Source of the DNA: Clarkia xantiana subsp. parviflora
Taxonomy: Eukaryota; Streptophyta; Magnoliopsida; Myrtales; Onagraceae
Assembly: GCA_036873135.1 (NCBI GenBank)
Contig: JAPTYO010000017.1
Span: forward strand, 13,640,001-13,704,000
DNA: 64,000 nt
Direction: 5' to 3'
The first letter of the stretch is position 1; every line of letters begins with the position of its first letter. The translations under genes and the position numbers were made by a program. The notes beneath the pieces are model-generated. The model was not told the origin of the DNA and did not search any database. It saw only the letters and a program-made list of their open reading frames with translations. Shown in pieces: positions 54,661 to 64,000 of this stretch.

Positions 54661-55113
54661 TGCCCCCACACTTAGAATCTTTTCTCTATCTCTGGCTATG
54701 TACACTGTATATGCTTGATGTAAACACATGTTGTATGCCAACACCTTGTTGTATGCTAACACTTGGTAATATGCTGACACATAGTAGTATGCTGGCAGCT
54801 TGCAATATGCTGACTGTCATCCTGAGCAAAACACTTAGGAAATATTTCGCCCTTGTAATCATGTATGCTGCGAGTATGAGCTCGATGTCGACATGTAAGG
54901 TTGATGTGTTGAAGAAGTTGCCCCCTTGCATGATGCTCGTTACTTGATTAATTGATGTCGGTACACATATACATCCTTCTGATGATTTGGTATGTTGACA
55001 TGGTAGAGCAGCTAAATAATACACCAAATGTAGATGTCGATGTGCTTTATGACTTGTATCATGTTGTAATGTAGGTTGGACTTGATAGAAAAAGCTCGTC
55101 TTTGCCGATAGCC
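54661..55113. other. D interior, no gene seen
   Basis: Matches C 31620-32230 with a gap. The acceptor TTTGCAG of C reads TTTGCCG here. Confidence 0.5.
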
Positions 55114-55394
55114 TGATGTGTACAGTAATCCGTTCGTTGGAAGGAATGTCCGTACATTTACCCCCGCTACTCTGGAGTCTCCGGATATGGTCGCGGTAAA
55201 GAGCTTGTGAGTAAGGCACCTCTTTGTATCTTCTTGGAACTTTTTAATTTTCCGAGTTGTTTTCATGTTGCTGAATGCGTGATTGCAGTTCCCGGTTTTA
55301 GCACAATTCTCAAAAGATCCAAGGCAGGGGCGCATTCCTCGAGCGATTCTTAGTTTTTTATGCCGAGTACGACCGTGCTAACTCCTTCTTGTGA
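55114..55394 (+). pseudogene. D antisense exon pair
   Basis: Counterpart of C 32232-32520. The first exon (about 55114-55195, ends GTCGCG|GTAAAG) has lost its ATG (ATA) and has an extra T. The second (55302-55394, after TTTTAG) is open and ends AEYDRANSFL then TGA, same length as C. Likely decayed at its start, or using an unseen upstream exon. Confidence 0.4.
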
Positions 55395-58300
55395 TAAAGG
55401 GAATAGAGTTGAGGGTCGTGCGGTGGTGTCTTCTGCCGCCCGGTCGAGGGACCGGCCCAAGGAGGAGCGTTCCTCCCATTGAGGTAAGCATTTGTTGACG
55501 TCTGATTTTGATGCACGTATTGCTGATTGTCGCGCTTATGTTGAAGAGCTATGTCGTGTTGAAGTTGAAGCGACCATTCATGTCGTGTCCTTTGTGTGGA
55601 TGACGACATTGCATTTGATGTTGACATTATGAACTCTTTGCCATAGATCCTTAGAGATGATGTTATCTCTTGGTTGATGGCAGGTTGTCTGCTTCCAGCA
55701 TGTTGAACCCTTTGTGAACGGGTTGATGTTGTTTTGATAATTCTTTGTTTATGCCTTTGCTTGCATGATATTTCGTCACTTGAACCTGTTTTCAATAATA
55801 ATAAACATATGATAACTTGTTAGTAATATTTCATACCTTGAACTATCTTTATTGTCCGTATGTATTGGACTTGCATGATAGGATTGAACTCCTTGTTGTG
55901 ATGGACAGAGCATAGGATGTTGCGACTTGCGCATTGCAGGGTGTTATGTACACTTGGTACTTGTAACATTGCAGGTAGTAATATACTTGGCACTTGGCCT
56001 TTGACATGTAGCAGTGTCGTCTTGACGTAGCAAGACTTAAGTTTATACTGTCTCTTAGTCCCACTCTAAGGCGACGTTGTTGCAAGATACTTCTTGCTGA
56101 TTTTGTTGTTTTGGCGTTAAATGTAAAGAGCAAGATAACGTTATACAAGACTTGACTTGTAAGTTTGATGAGTTTTGTATAAGGTTTGCTTTAAAAAGCG
56201 TATAACATGAAGCTATCCTTTTTCAGGCTTAAGTCTTCATGGTGTATGAACCCTTAAGAGAGTATGCATACTTTTGATGTGTGGGGTTGTCGTCTAACAA
56301 GAGGACTTCCGCCACGATGGGGTGGTCAGTCCCATCACTGCATTTGCTGCATCATGTTTCAATTCAGGGAATGGCTATGAACATGAGGATTTGCTTCTAA
56401 GAGCATTTCGCAGCATGCCATTTTTTAGAAGTAAACATGGGGTTTGTCCTTACAAAGAGGATACCACAACATGCTACTTTTGATAGTAAATCTTAGTGTT
56501 TATCCAAGATATTGCTTGCTGTTGACGCCTTTGGAATAGTCGTCATTTAGAGTAGAGAATTTCATAAGTTCCTTTTTGTAGATAATCCACAAGTTGTCAT
56601 TGCCACATATAAGTTGACTGTGCACATTGCGCGATGGCTTTGTGTTGCTGACATCTTCTTGATATAGCCGCTGTTATGGATGGAGAAATAAACTCCCTGT
56701 TGGTGTAGATAATAGATATGTTGGCGTTGTATGCCATAAATCCCTTCTTGAAGATAATGCTTAGCTTGTATTGTTGAAGTAGATATTATGTGTATAGGTT
56801 ACTACTTGGCATAATTCCCATGTAGTAATCATAGTGTAGCATGTACCTACGAATAGAGTTGCTCTTTGTGAGATAGTTGCAATGTTTATAAGTTTGCAAA
56901 AATATGGAGTTATGAAATTTTCTTTTTAGTAACGCATATAATAAATAAAGTAAAGGAGTTTGATACGAGGACTCCTTATTCGTGTAGGAATCTTCCCTAA
57001 GTGTGGACATGATAGGTGCGGATCGTGAAAGATGCGCGTATGTCGGGAGAGGAGCTTTTCCAAGTATCACCCGCTATGTGTGATTGTGAATATGTGTGTA
57101 TGAACAGCGACTATGCATCTTTGTATGCGTCTTCTAGTTGATATGCGTTGATGCCTCCTTAGCATGATGTACATGCCTATATATGACCATTGCTTGGTGT
57201 TTCCTTCTTAGAAGAAAGGTACCGCGTGTTCTTGCAATTATTCGTTTCTTCACTTCGGTGGAATGTCGAGCACTTGTCAGCTTGGTGCCCCACAAGTCGC
57301 TTGGCAGTCGTACCGCTGTTTCCTGATGGTTTCTATAACTTTATCTTCTAACCGTGATGCGCCTACTTAGACCATCCTTTCTGGCTCATCTATCTTGATT
57401 TCTTGTAATGCTTCAACGAAAGTAGGACGTGCATGATCTACCCTTGGGTTTTAATCAATGAAGGGAATTCCACTATTGCTTGTCTTGACATTATGTTGGA
57501 GTGTAACCTTGTAGCTGTCTTTTGATAGCTGTTGATCTCCCTTCCTTTCACCCATTCCTGCCTTTGTTGGAAACTTGATTTTTTGGTGTGATGTTGACGC
57601 TTATCATACCCTACTTATTCATGGTTGTATACCCTAGGATTCCCTTACATGCGTCAAGCTTTTGTACGATCACGAATGGAACGCCGATTTGGAGTCGTTG
57701 CTCTCCTTCTCCTATTGCGCATTGCGCGTTGTTGAATTAGTGTGCTGGCTTTGCGATGTATGCTTCATATGTTCACTTTCGAGGGGTCTGGGTTTATTTC
57801 ATGTGTTTCTTCATACACTTGTGACTCTTTCCGAGGTTATGTCTGTGCGATGATTGTGCACATGGTTGAGAGATGTTTATACTGGTGGAATCCTCATCTT
57901 CTCCTTTGTTTTGGCCGAAGAATAAGTTTCGCTGTCGGCGTACGTTTTGAGTGGTACGATGACAAGGGTAAACTTGCTGGATGTTGGAAATAATTTTCTA
58001 ACTCTTTTCTCGTGATGGGTTTGGCACAGGCGTGCGTATAACATATGAGCGTATCCTGAATTCCTATCTTCTACAATGTTGATGACGTTGTCACTTGGGT
58101 AATGCCCCCGTCTTGTTTATTATTGTAGCGCGATTTTTAGTCTTGTGCGTATAGAATGCTTGAGGCTCCGTTGCATCGGGATGTTGTTTGTTGTTCATAG
58201 TTTGATAGCTTGTGTTGTTGGCGCAATTAATATGTGCGTAGTTGTTACTTGGTGTTATTCCAAGGTAGTATGCATGATATAATAATGTACCTACGAAAGT

Positions 58301-58478
58301 AGATTTAACCTTCATTAGATATTTGGAGTTCGTACAACGGATTACAGGAAGGCGTCTACTGATCGCTCCATTTGAAAAGTACTAAGGCTAATAAGCATAA
58401 GTTTTACTTAATCTAAGAAGACTTAAAGTAGATATGCGAAAAAAGGAGATAAAGGGATTGCTGATGTGTTTAACGTCT
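55395..58478. other. D interior between antisense exons and gag, no gene
   Basis: Shared with C (32521-35289) apart from indels. 57360-58080 is present in D only; its open frames show no recognisable protein. Contains the GGACCGGCCC inverted repeat near 55440. Confidence 0.55.
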
Positions 58479-60173
58479 TCATAGGTGATTTGTCGGCAAG
58501 TTGACTCTGCCACGTGCCACATAGTTCCTCAGTGCGTCTAGCGTGTTGAGCTCTTCAATCTCCACCTTTGGGGATGAACAAATGTTGATGACATGCCCCC
58601 TAGTTTTACGGTGCTTGCATCGTTCTTCAACGTTCTTGCCAAGGAAGGAAGTCATTGGCTCAAGTGGACGGGGAAGTTTGTTTTCCGGGAGTTTGAAATT
58701 TGCTTCCTCCACCTTCGTGTTCCAAGGATTGTATAAGTCTTCATAATTGGTTCCATGAGTGACGTTGTTTTTCCGGCGATTGGCGATAGGTGGATTATCA
58801 TTCGCTTTTTCTTTTCCTTTGCCTTTTCCTGAAGGCTTCACATGAGACTTCCTTTGATGCTTATTGCCTTGTTCGATATACTTCTTCATTTCTCCTTTTA
58901 CGATTAAGTTGTTTACATGAAACCTTAATCCAATACAGCTTTCCGTCTCGTGGCCATATACTTTGTGATTTTCGCACCATTTGCTTTCATCTTTTCCCAA
59001 TGGGCCCTTGCGGAAATTAGGGGGCTTTTCCCACAGCTTGGTCTTCTTTATCTCTTTCAAGATGACGGACATCGGTGTGTTCAATGGAACACATTAGGTG
59101 AGATTGTTCTTTTTGAGCCTTTGGACATCTGACTGGAATGGCCTCTTTTGTTACGGTTGTCTCTTTTCCCATGAAGCGTCTATCTCTTCCTCAATTATTG
59201 CCTTCAAGGTTCTTGTTGTAGTCCCGTGATTGGGACATCATCTTCATTAACAGGTTTTTTCCGTCCCTTCTTGTGGCAGGTGACAGCATCGTCATGGCTT
59301 GTCCTCGTGGAAGAACCTTCCTTGTGTATTTTTTGGGCGGGAGGTTGGAGGTTGCTTCCATGCCTCTTCTTGGTGTATGAGCGTGCATCTCCTTGTATTG
59401 GTTGTCAGTACTGGAAGGTACCTTCCATGCATTGCCCCCTATTCCTTGGTGCAGTGTGTCTTGATGACTTGTGACTCGGGACTTTGTTCTTGTTTCCTCG
59501 ACTTGTCCGTTGATTGAAGGCACAGGTGGTGGTGGCGGGGCATATCATTGGTTCCTTAACATTTTCCGAAATGCAAGCAGCTCTTCGAGCGCGGTCATCA
59601 TGGTGGGAGTGACAGGTGATGGCGGGTTGACACCTTTGTATTGGTGGACTCTTTGGTCGTACTGTGCAAAGGATGCATTTCTTGTTGGCATGAAGAAAGC
59701 ATTGGATGTGGTAACAGGGATATGAGAGGATCCAAGTTGTCTTCTTGTTGGCTTCTGCGTGGTTATGGGAAAGGCGTCGTTGTAGTATGCTGTATTTTGG
59801 ATTTTAAGGCCATGGCGGAAGGCACGCTGCTTGTTGGCATGGAGGATGCAGCGAACATGTCTTTATGCACGTGTAAATGATTCTGCTGGCTTGTTGCCTG
59901 CTTCTGTTCGTTGGGTGGCATCCCGTATGGGAATTCTTCATTGATCATTGTCCTTCGCTCGAACTCGTGTGCTAATGCATTATTCTGAACTTCGGGACCA
60001 TGCTGTGTGGAAGACACGTTTGTGTTTGGTACGGATAAGGCGGTGGATCCTATATCTGGAACGTGAGATCGTCCTGGTTGGTTTCTCGTCGGCTTCGGCT
60101 TGTCTGCACCCGCCTTCTTTGGTCGTCTTCCAGTCATAACTTGCGGTGCGGAATGGCTTTTTGTTCGAATCAT
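58479..60173 (-). pseudogene. D gag-like gene, broken
   Basis: ATG at 60173, directly behind the primer site (MIRTKSHSAPQ, then a basic KPKPTRNQPGR stretch). Frames break near 59760, 59190 and 59090. The last part (59084-58479) has one full CHHC module (WCENHKVYGHETESC) and the worn GHVINIC copy, then ends RGRVNLPTNHL as in C. One module fewer than C. Confidence 0.78.
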
Positions 60174-60188
60174 GCTGACGACGCCAAA
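60174..60188 (-). promoter_or_regulatory. D primer-binding site
   Basis: Minus strand TTTGGCGTCGTCAG; C has TTTGGCGCCGTCTC. The gag ATG follows at once. Confidence 0.65.
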
Positions 60189-60911
60189 TGTTGGGTTCGC
60201 TTCACCACTTGGGCTGCTTCGGGCTTTTTCTTTCACGAACAGGCTTCTTCCTTCACGATCGGGCTCGAGATATATGTATAAGGACGGGAACGCCGCAATC
60301 CTTAATACACAATCACCGAGCTGGACTTCGATCCTCAACCTTGGACTCTCGATCTTCGGGTCCTACACGAAGGGCAGTAACCAGCGTGGGGGGGGGGGGG
60401 ATGCTGGTTGGGCCCACTCCGACGCTCAAGTTAGCACTTTTAGAGAGAGAAAGCCTTAGAGAGAAGTCAGAGCATTTCAAGTCCAAAAGTGAGGGAATTG
60501 TCTAAAATGAGATACTTAGGCCCCTATTTATAAGGAACCTAAGGATCATGCTCAATTTGAATGGCTTGATGTCGGTATGTGGAAATACGTATACCGTCAC
60601 CATGGTGGACTATGAGTGCACCGAATTCTCGCAATTGGCAAAAATAATCGGGGTGAGCGCGGAGGAAAAAATGGTAATCCGGACCCGTCCGGATTTCTAA
60701 AAGCAATCCGGGACGGGTCCGGATTGCCAAGGCAATCCAGACTGGTCCGGATCACCTTAGGGCAATCCGGAAGTCCTTCGGCCCGGGAATTGCGCGTATC
60801 CCTGACCGTTTTAGACTTGGGTGTCCGCGAAAGGGTTTTTTTTACGGGTTTTGGGATATTTTACGAGTCCAAAAATGTAAATACGAACCCGAATTGGACA
60901 GATATCTAACA
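60189..60911 (-). repeat. D 5' LTR
   Basis: 723 bp. TATA box at 60525-60532 (minus). Hairpin: 60372-60375 with 60412-60415, 60378-60385 with 60403-60410 (last pair G-T), loop with 13 Gs (60388-60400). Confidence 0.92.
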
Positions 60912-60995
60912 GCCTTCTAGCAGATCATTTATGTGTTTGTACCACGAGTCATAGTTCGTCTCATTCAAAAGCTCATTTGCACAAGATGAATCCAT
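60912..60995 (-). pseudogene. copia3 gag start
   Basis: ATG at 60995: MDSSCANELLNETNYDSWY, a typical copia gag opening (L-NETNY--W). Continues at 51306 beyond D. Confidence 0.82.
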
Positions 60996-61293
60996 CTGTG
61001 TAGTTATTCGATATTATATTGACAATCATGCATAAGCGGGAAGACAATGACTTTTTAAAAAAGAATTACATCCATCAGATAGGAGATGACTAATAATTAT
61101 TCCTCAGACATCTAACCCAATCGACCGACAGTAAACCGAGGGAAGGGGGGTCGTGAAAGAGTTCACATTACCGTCATCTTCTTTATAATTGATCATTCTT
61201 TTAAAATGGTTTAATCGCAACAACCGGAACGGGAGGTTTTTAAACACCTGATCTTGGCTTTTCCAAGGCCCATTTTTCTTGGACATATAATTA
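60996..61293 (-). other. copia3 leader, shortened
   Basis: 61080-61280 is the conserved leader block. The LTR end at 61294 joins it within a few bases; primer site and most of the leader are missing, unlike copia1. Confidence 0.75.
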
Positions 61294-61854
61294 TGTTGGA
61301 TTACGGGGACGTAATACTACAAAATGCTAAACGTGTACTAGCAAGAAATCTAATCTACGCGGCGGAATTAGTACACATACCTTTTAGCTTTCCTACCCAA
61401 GAACGATGTGGAGGGAGTTCTGATCCTCCGGTCGGAACCAAGTGCATGTTCTTCGTTAGAAGAAGTCCCACGCGATGTAGCTCCACAACAACCTCTAATC
61501 GATTTTTCAACGGAGATGGAACCTCAGACCAGATGTGATGGTGTCGAAATTTAACGAAGGGAAAAAAGTGTTCTCAATGGAGATCCTTGTTATTATGAAT
61601 GAGTCAATAAACCCTTAGCATACACCCCTATATATAGCATTGGTGGAGCTGCCAAAAGACAACTCCAACCAATGTGGTATAGGGTGGCCGGGCGAATTTC
61701 ATGTATAAGGGGGAGGCCCAATTTTGGGCCTCCCTTGTCAATTACTAATTGGATTTGGCCCAATTAGCCCATATTGACAATTACCTAATTAACTTAGGTA
61801 ATTCCCTTAATTAACGGGCTCCTATTACGGCGCCACGTCGCCATATGCTAAAAA
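61294..61854 (-). repeat. Copia LTR shared by copia4 (3' end) and copia3 (5' end)
   Basis: TGTTGGATTACGG to GCTAAAAA, about 561 bp; the expected terminal CA is lost. Minus-strand TATA-like TATATATA at 61629-61636. Flanked by copia4 polypurine region (CCGGAATGGGAGG, 61855-61878) and copia3 leader. Confidence 0.8.
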
Positions 61855-61876
61855 CTCCCACTTGCCGGAATGGGAG

Positions 61877-62985
61877 GGTGCTCGTTAATCTATACGGTTA
61901 CGCAATAGTATCAACATCTCAGTCTTCAGTCTTCGTCTCCGTCTCCGAATAGTTCATACGAGGCTTGCCGTGCGACCGGCGGATACGACGGGCATCGTGC
62001 TACTCATCTGTTTGGAGTATTGTAGCGCCCGCAGAACGTTGATTCCCTTTCATGAACCAAACCTGTTTGAAATAAAACTATGTACCGCACTATATCCTTG
62101 GTCAACTGTTAATTTCCAACTGCCTAGTTTTCCACAAAGGAATACTTCTCCAGGGCATCCGTACAAGTGTTCACAACCTTCAACTAATATCCGGTTGGCG
62201 GCCACCTAGTGAACACGAGATTCGGTGAATTAAAGGTGAACTTGACCATCCTTATCGCTTATACCCTTAGTCTGACTCAACCGGTTTCCAAGACGTGGTC
62301 ACTTGGCCGTTTTCTTTGGCACTACGCTCGTACGCCGGGAAGCGAGCATTGAGCCAGACCTTAAGTATAAGTTCTGAGTCCATGAGGATACTTTGGATGC
62401 CTCTTCATAAGACATCCGGGATCAATCACACGCTCAAGGTGAAGAAGTATACGCCTTTTGAATCACAAGGATTCTAGCTAGCACAATCGAGCATGTCCCC
62501 GTGGTCGTATATGGCACGCACGGTATGAAGCACGCGTCGATAGCACACCTGGTAAAGCCAGGGATGGGATATGTCAATAATGCTATAGCAGAATCTCTCA
62601 TTTGGCCTTGAATGTGATATAGTGATGGACAAAGTCCAACTCAGCGATTTACAAAACGAAGATTAAGTCATGCTGTTAAGCGTGATAATGTTATCGGTTT
62701 GCTTAATCATGTTTACCCCCTAGATTCTTAGCCAATCTTGTTATGGTAGAGGTCCCTCTCTCCTTACAAGATGACCGTGCCTGTGTGACGAGGCAAGGTT
62801 CACATTCGACATAATTTTGGTGGAAGAATTTTACTTCTTCCTACGACTTAGTTTATAGACCGTAAAATCCGATGTTGTTAATCATTATGACGTCGATAAA
62901 TCATAAAATCAAATTGCAATTCTTTTATTCAATTGAAACATAATTTCAAATTTCAAAATGTTATCACCTTTACGAGCCACACCGT
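61877..62985 (-). other. copia4 3' UTR
   Basis: Third copy of the 1.1-kb 3' UTR. Here the antisense frame is broken (62200-62480 read in two frames). Confidence 0.7.
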
Positions 62986-63459
62986 TTAAGCCCTACGTAA
63001 TCCAAGCAGTTTTTCGTGCTTTTCAAAAATTTCCCTACGTAACGGCTTAGTTAAAGGGTCTGCGACCATATTGTCTGTAGGAAAGTATTCTAAAGCGATT
63101 ATGTTTTCTTCCAGAACCGACCTAGCATAATTGTATTTCACATCAATGTGTTTAGTCCTACTATGGTACTTTGGATTCATAACTGCCGCAATGGCCGCCT
63201 GACTGTCGGAGTACGCCTTCACAGGTTTACTCTTCTTGTCGGTGCCAATTAATGTAGTAAGAAGTCTTTTCAGCCAGACCGCTTGTTGTGCGATTTTGGA
63301 GAGGGCAACGAATTCTGATTCCATACTGGAAAGCGCGACACAAGATTGCTTCTTTCTTACCCATGATATGACAACATTAGCAAGGAGGAAAACTCCTCCT
63401 GTGGTGGACTTACGATCATCCGGATCGCCACCGTGGTCGGCGTCACTATAACCGGTCAA
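62986..63459 (-). CDS. copia4 RNase H domain, open
   Basis: Minus strand TGYSDADHGGDPDDRKSTTG, SWVRKKQSCVALSSMESEFV, LKRLL, YSDSQAAIAAVMNPKYHSR, KHIDVKYNYARSVLEE, ending LGLRRA. Catalytic D (SDADHGG), E (MESEFVA) and D (YSDSQAA) are present. It is the best preserved RNase H of the copia family here. It would be the tail of the polyprotein, so the ATG at 63459 is only formal. Confidence 0.88.
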   Translation of the reverse strand: MTGYSDADHGGDPDDRKSTTGGVFLLANVVISWVRKKQSCVALSSMESEFVALSKIAQQAVWLKRLLTTLIGTDKKSKPVKAYSDSQAAIAAVMNPKYHSRTKHIDVKYNYARSVLEENIIALEYFPTDNMVADPLTKPLRREIFEKHEKLLGLRRA

Positions 63460-64000
63460 TTCGAGCCGATCGCCCTCATAGCATAGAACGTAGTCGGCAG
63501 TACCTTACAGATATCTGATAATTCATTTTACAGCCTTTAGATGTTGATAACTATGATCTGATTGGAATCTTGCTACTAGGCCCACAGCGTAACAGATGTC
63601 TGGCCGAGTATAGGGCATAGCGTACATTAGACTCCCTACCATGCTCAGATACTCTGCATTTTTCATCTGTTCACGCTCTTGCTTGTTTTTTTCGGGCCAT
63701 CACGCTTCGATAGCGCGCACCCGAACACAACTGACGTATCCACGGGTTTAGCATCCAGCATTCTGAATCTTTTCAACAGTTTGTTGATATATGATTCCTG
63801 AGATAGACATAATCTCCGGGCGGCACGATATCGTGCAATTTTGATGCCTAAGATGTATGTGGCCTCTCCCATGTCTTTCATCTCGAATGTCGATGCTAAC
63901 CAGGACTTTGATTTATTCATGAAACTCATATCGTTCGCAGCAATGAGTATATCATCCACGTATAATGTTATGATGACATACTTAGACCCGGAGGTCTTAG
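63460..64000 (-). pseudogene. copia4 RT, C-terminal part, decayed
   Basis: From the window edge: VDDILIAANDMSFMNKSKSW (catalytic DD kept), EMKDMGEATYILGIKIARY, LCLSQESYINKLLKRFR, KPVDTSVVFGCALS, then frame loss near 63690. 63480-63660 holds out-of-frame thumb sequence. Confidence 0.88.

Larger units (their letters stand above)
51307..60911 (-). mobile_element. D: second large gag-only gypsy-type element
   Basis: 9,605 bp. LTRs 51307-52028 and 60189-60911, TGTTGGGTTCG to ATCTAACA. Flanks ACCTT and GCCTT, a target duplication with one mismatch. Same plan as C: minus-strand gag-like frames next to the 5' LTR, long non-coding interior, 66-bp repeats, antisense exons. Its LTR sequence differs from C except for short blocks and the hairpin. 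It interrupts copia3 gag. Confidence 0.9.
39572..61293 (-). mobile_element. copia3: Ty1/copia internal region, split twice
   Basis: Minus strand between the LTRs at 61294-61854 and 38989-39571. Leader and gag start (61293-60912), insertion D, rest of gag, protease, integrase, RT and RNase H to 47580, insertion copia2, end of RNase H (41068-40673), 3' UTR. Domain order protease-integrase-RT-RNase H marks Ty1/copia. Several frameshifts; non-functional. Confidence 0.88.
61855..64000 (-). mobile_element. copia4: 3' part of another copia, runs off the window
   Basis: RT end, RNase H and 3' UTR of a minus-strand copia of the same family, ending at the LTR 61294-61854. Its start lies past 64000. 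Confidence 0.87.

Noticed and set aside
57662..57993. Open frames rich in Leu, Cys and Phe in the D-only segment
   Set aside because: No motif, no counterpart in C, no splice context; chance frames.

Overview
This is nuclear DNA of a flowering plant (species not identifiable) made up entirely, as far as I can see, of LTR retrotransposons. I found no host gene, tRNA, rRNA or bacterial feature. The evidence is plant-type Ty3/gypsy elements of the Tat lineage (two RNase H domains, an antisense extra gene, minisatellites beside the 3' LTR), plant Ty1/copia elements with an initiator-Met-type primer site, matching LTR pairs with 5-bp target duplications, and heavy mutational decay.

The base layer is a minus-strand row of Ty1/copia copies in which neighbouring internal regions share single LTRs: copia1 (24528-38988), LTR (38989-39571), copia3 (39572-61293), LTR (61294-61854), copia4 (61855 to the window end). 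This row was later broken by G1, a plus-strand Tat element (start of window to 24527); by C (28650-38696) and D (51307-60911), two related large minus-strand gypsy elements that carry only gag-like genes; and by copia2 (plus, 41069-47579, target duplication TTAGC). G1 was itself hit twice: by A (1060-7603, duplication GAGGC), whose two LTRs are inverted relative to each other, and by B (14552-23328, minus, duplication AGGAT), a recent copy with internally deleted pol.

The Tat elements share one plan. Gag-protease-RT-RNase H-archaeal-type RNase H-integrase is read one way. A separate four-exon gene (aORF) is read the opposite way from its own TATA box next to the 3' LTR. A CTTAAG-type minisatellite with poly(A) signals in both directions lies between the two converging genes. 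In B the aORF exons carry no internal stop; the G1 and A copies are broken. Only A keeps an unbroken integrase frame, so no copy in the window is autonomous.

C and D lack pol. They carry gag-like frames with multiplied CHHC zinc modules, 66-bp palindrome-rich tandem repeats, two conserved antisense exon-like segments, and in every LTR a hairpin with a homopolymer loop whose stem differs between C and D but stays paired. The best candidates for something undescribed are this hairpin, the inverted-LTR element A, the C/D antisense exons and the LTR-sharing copia row.
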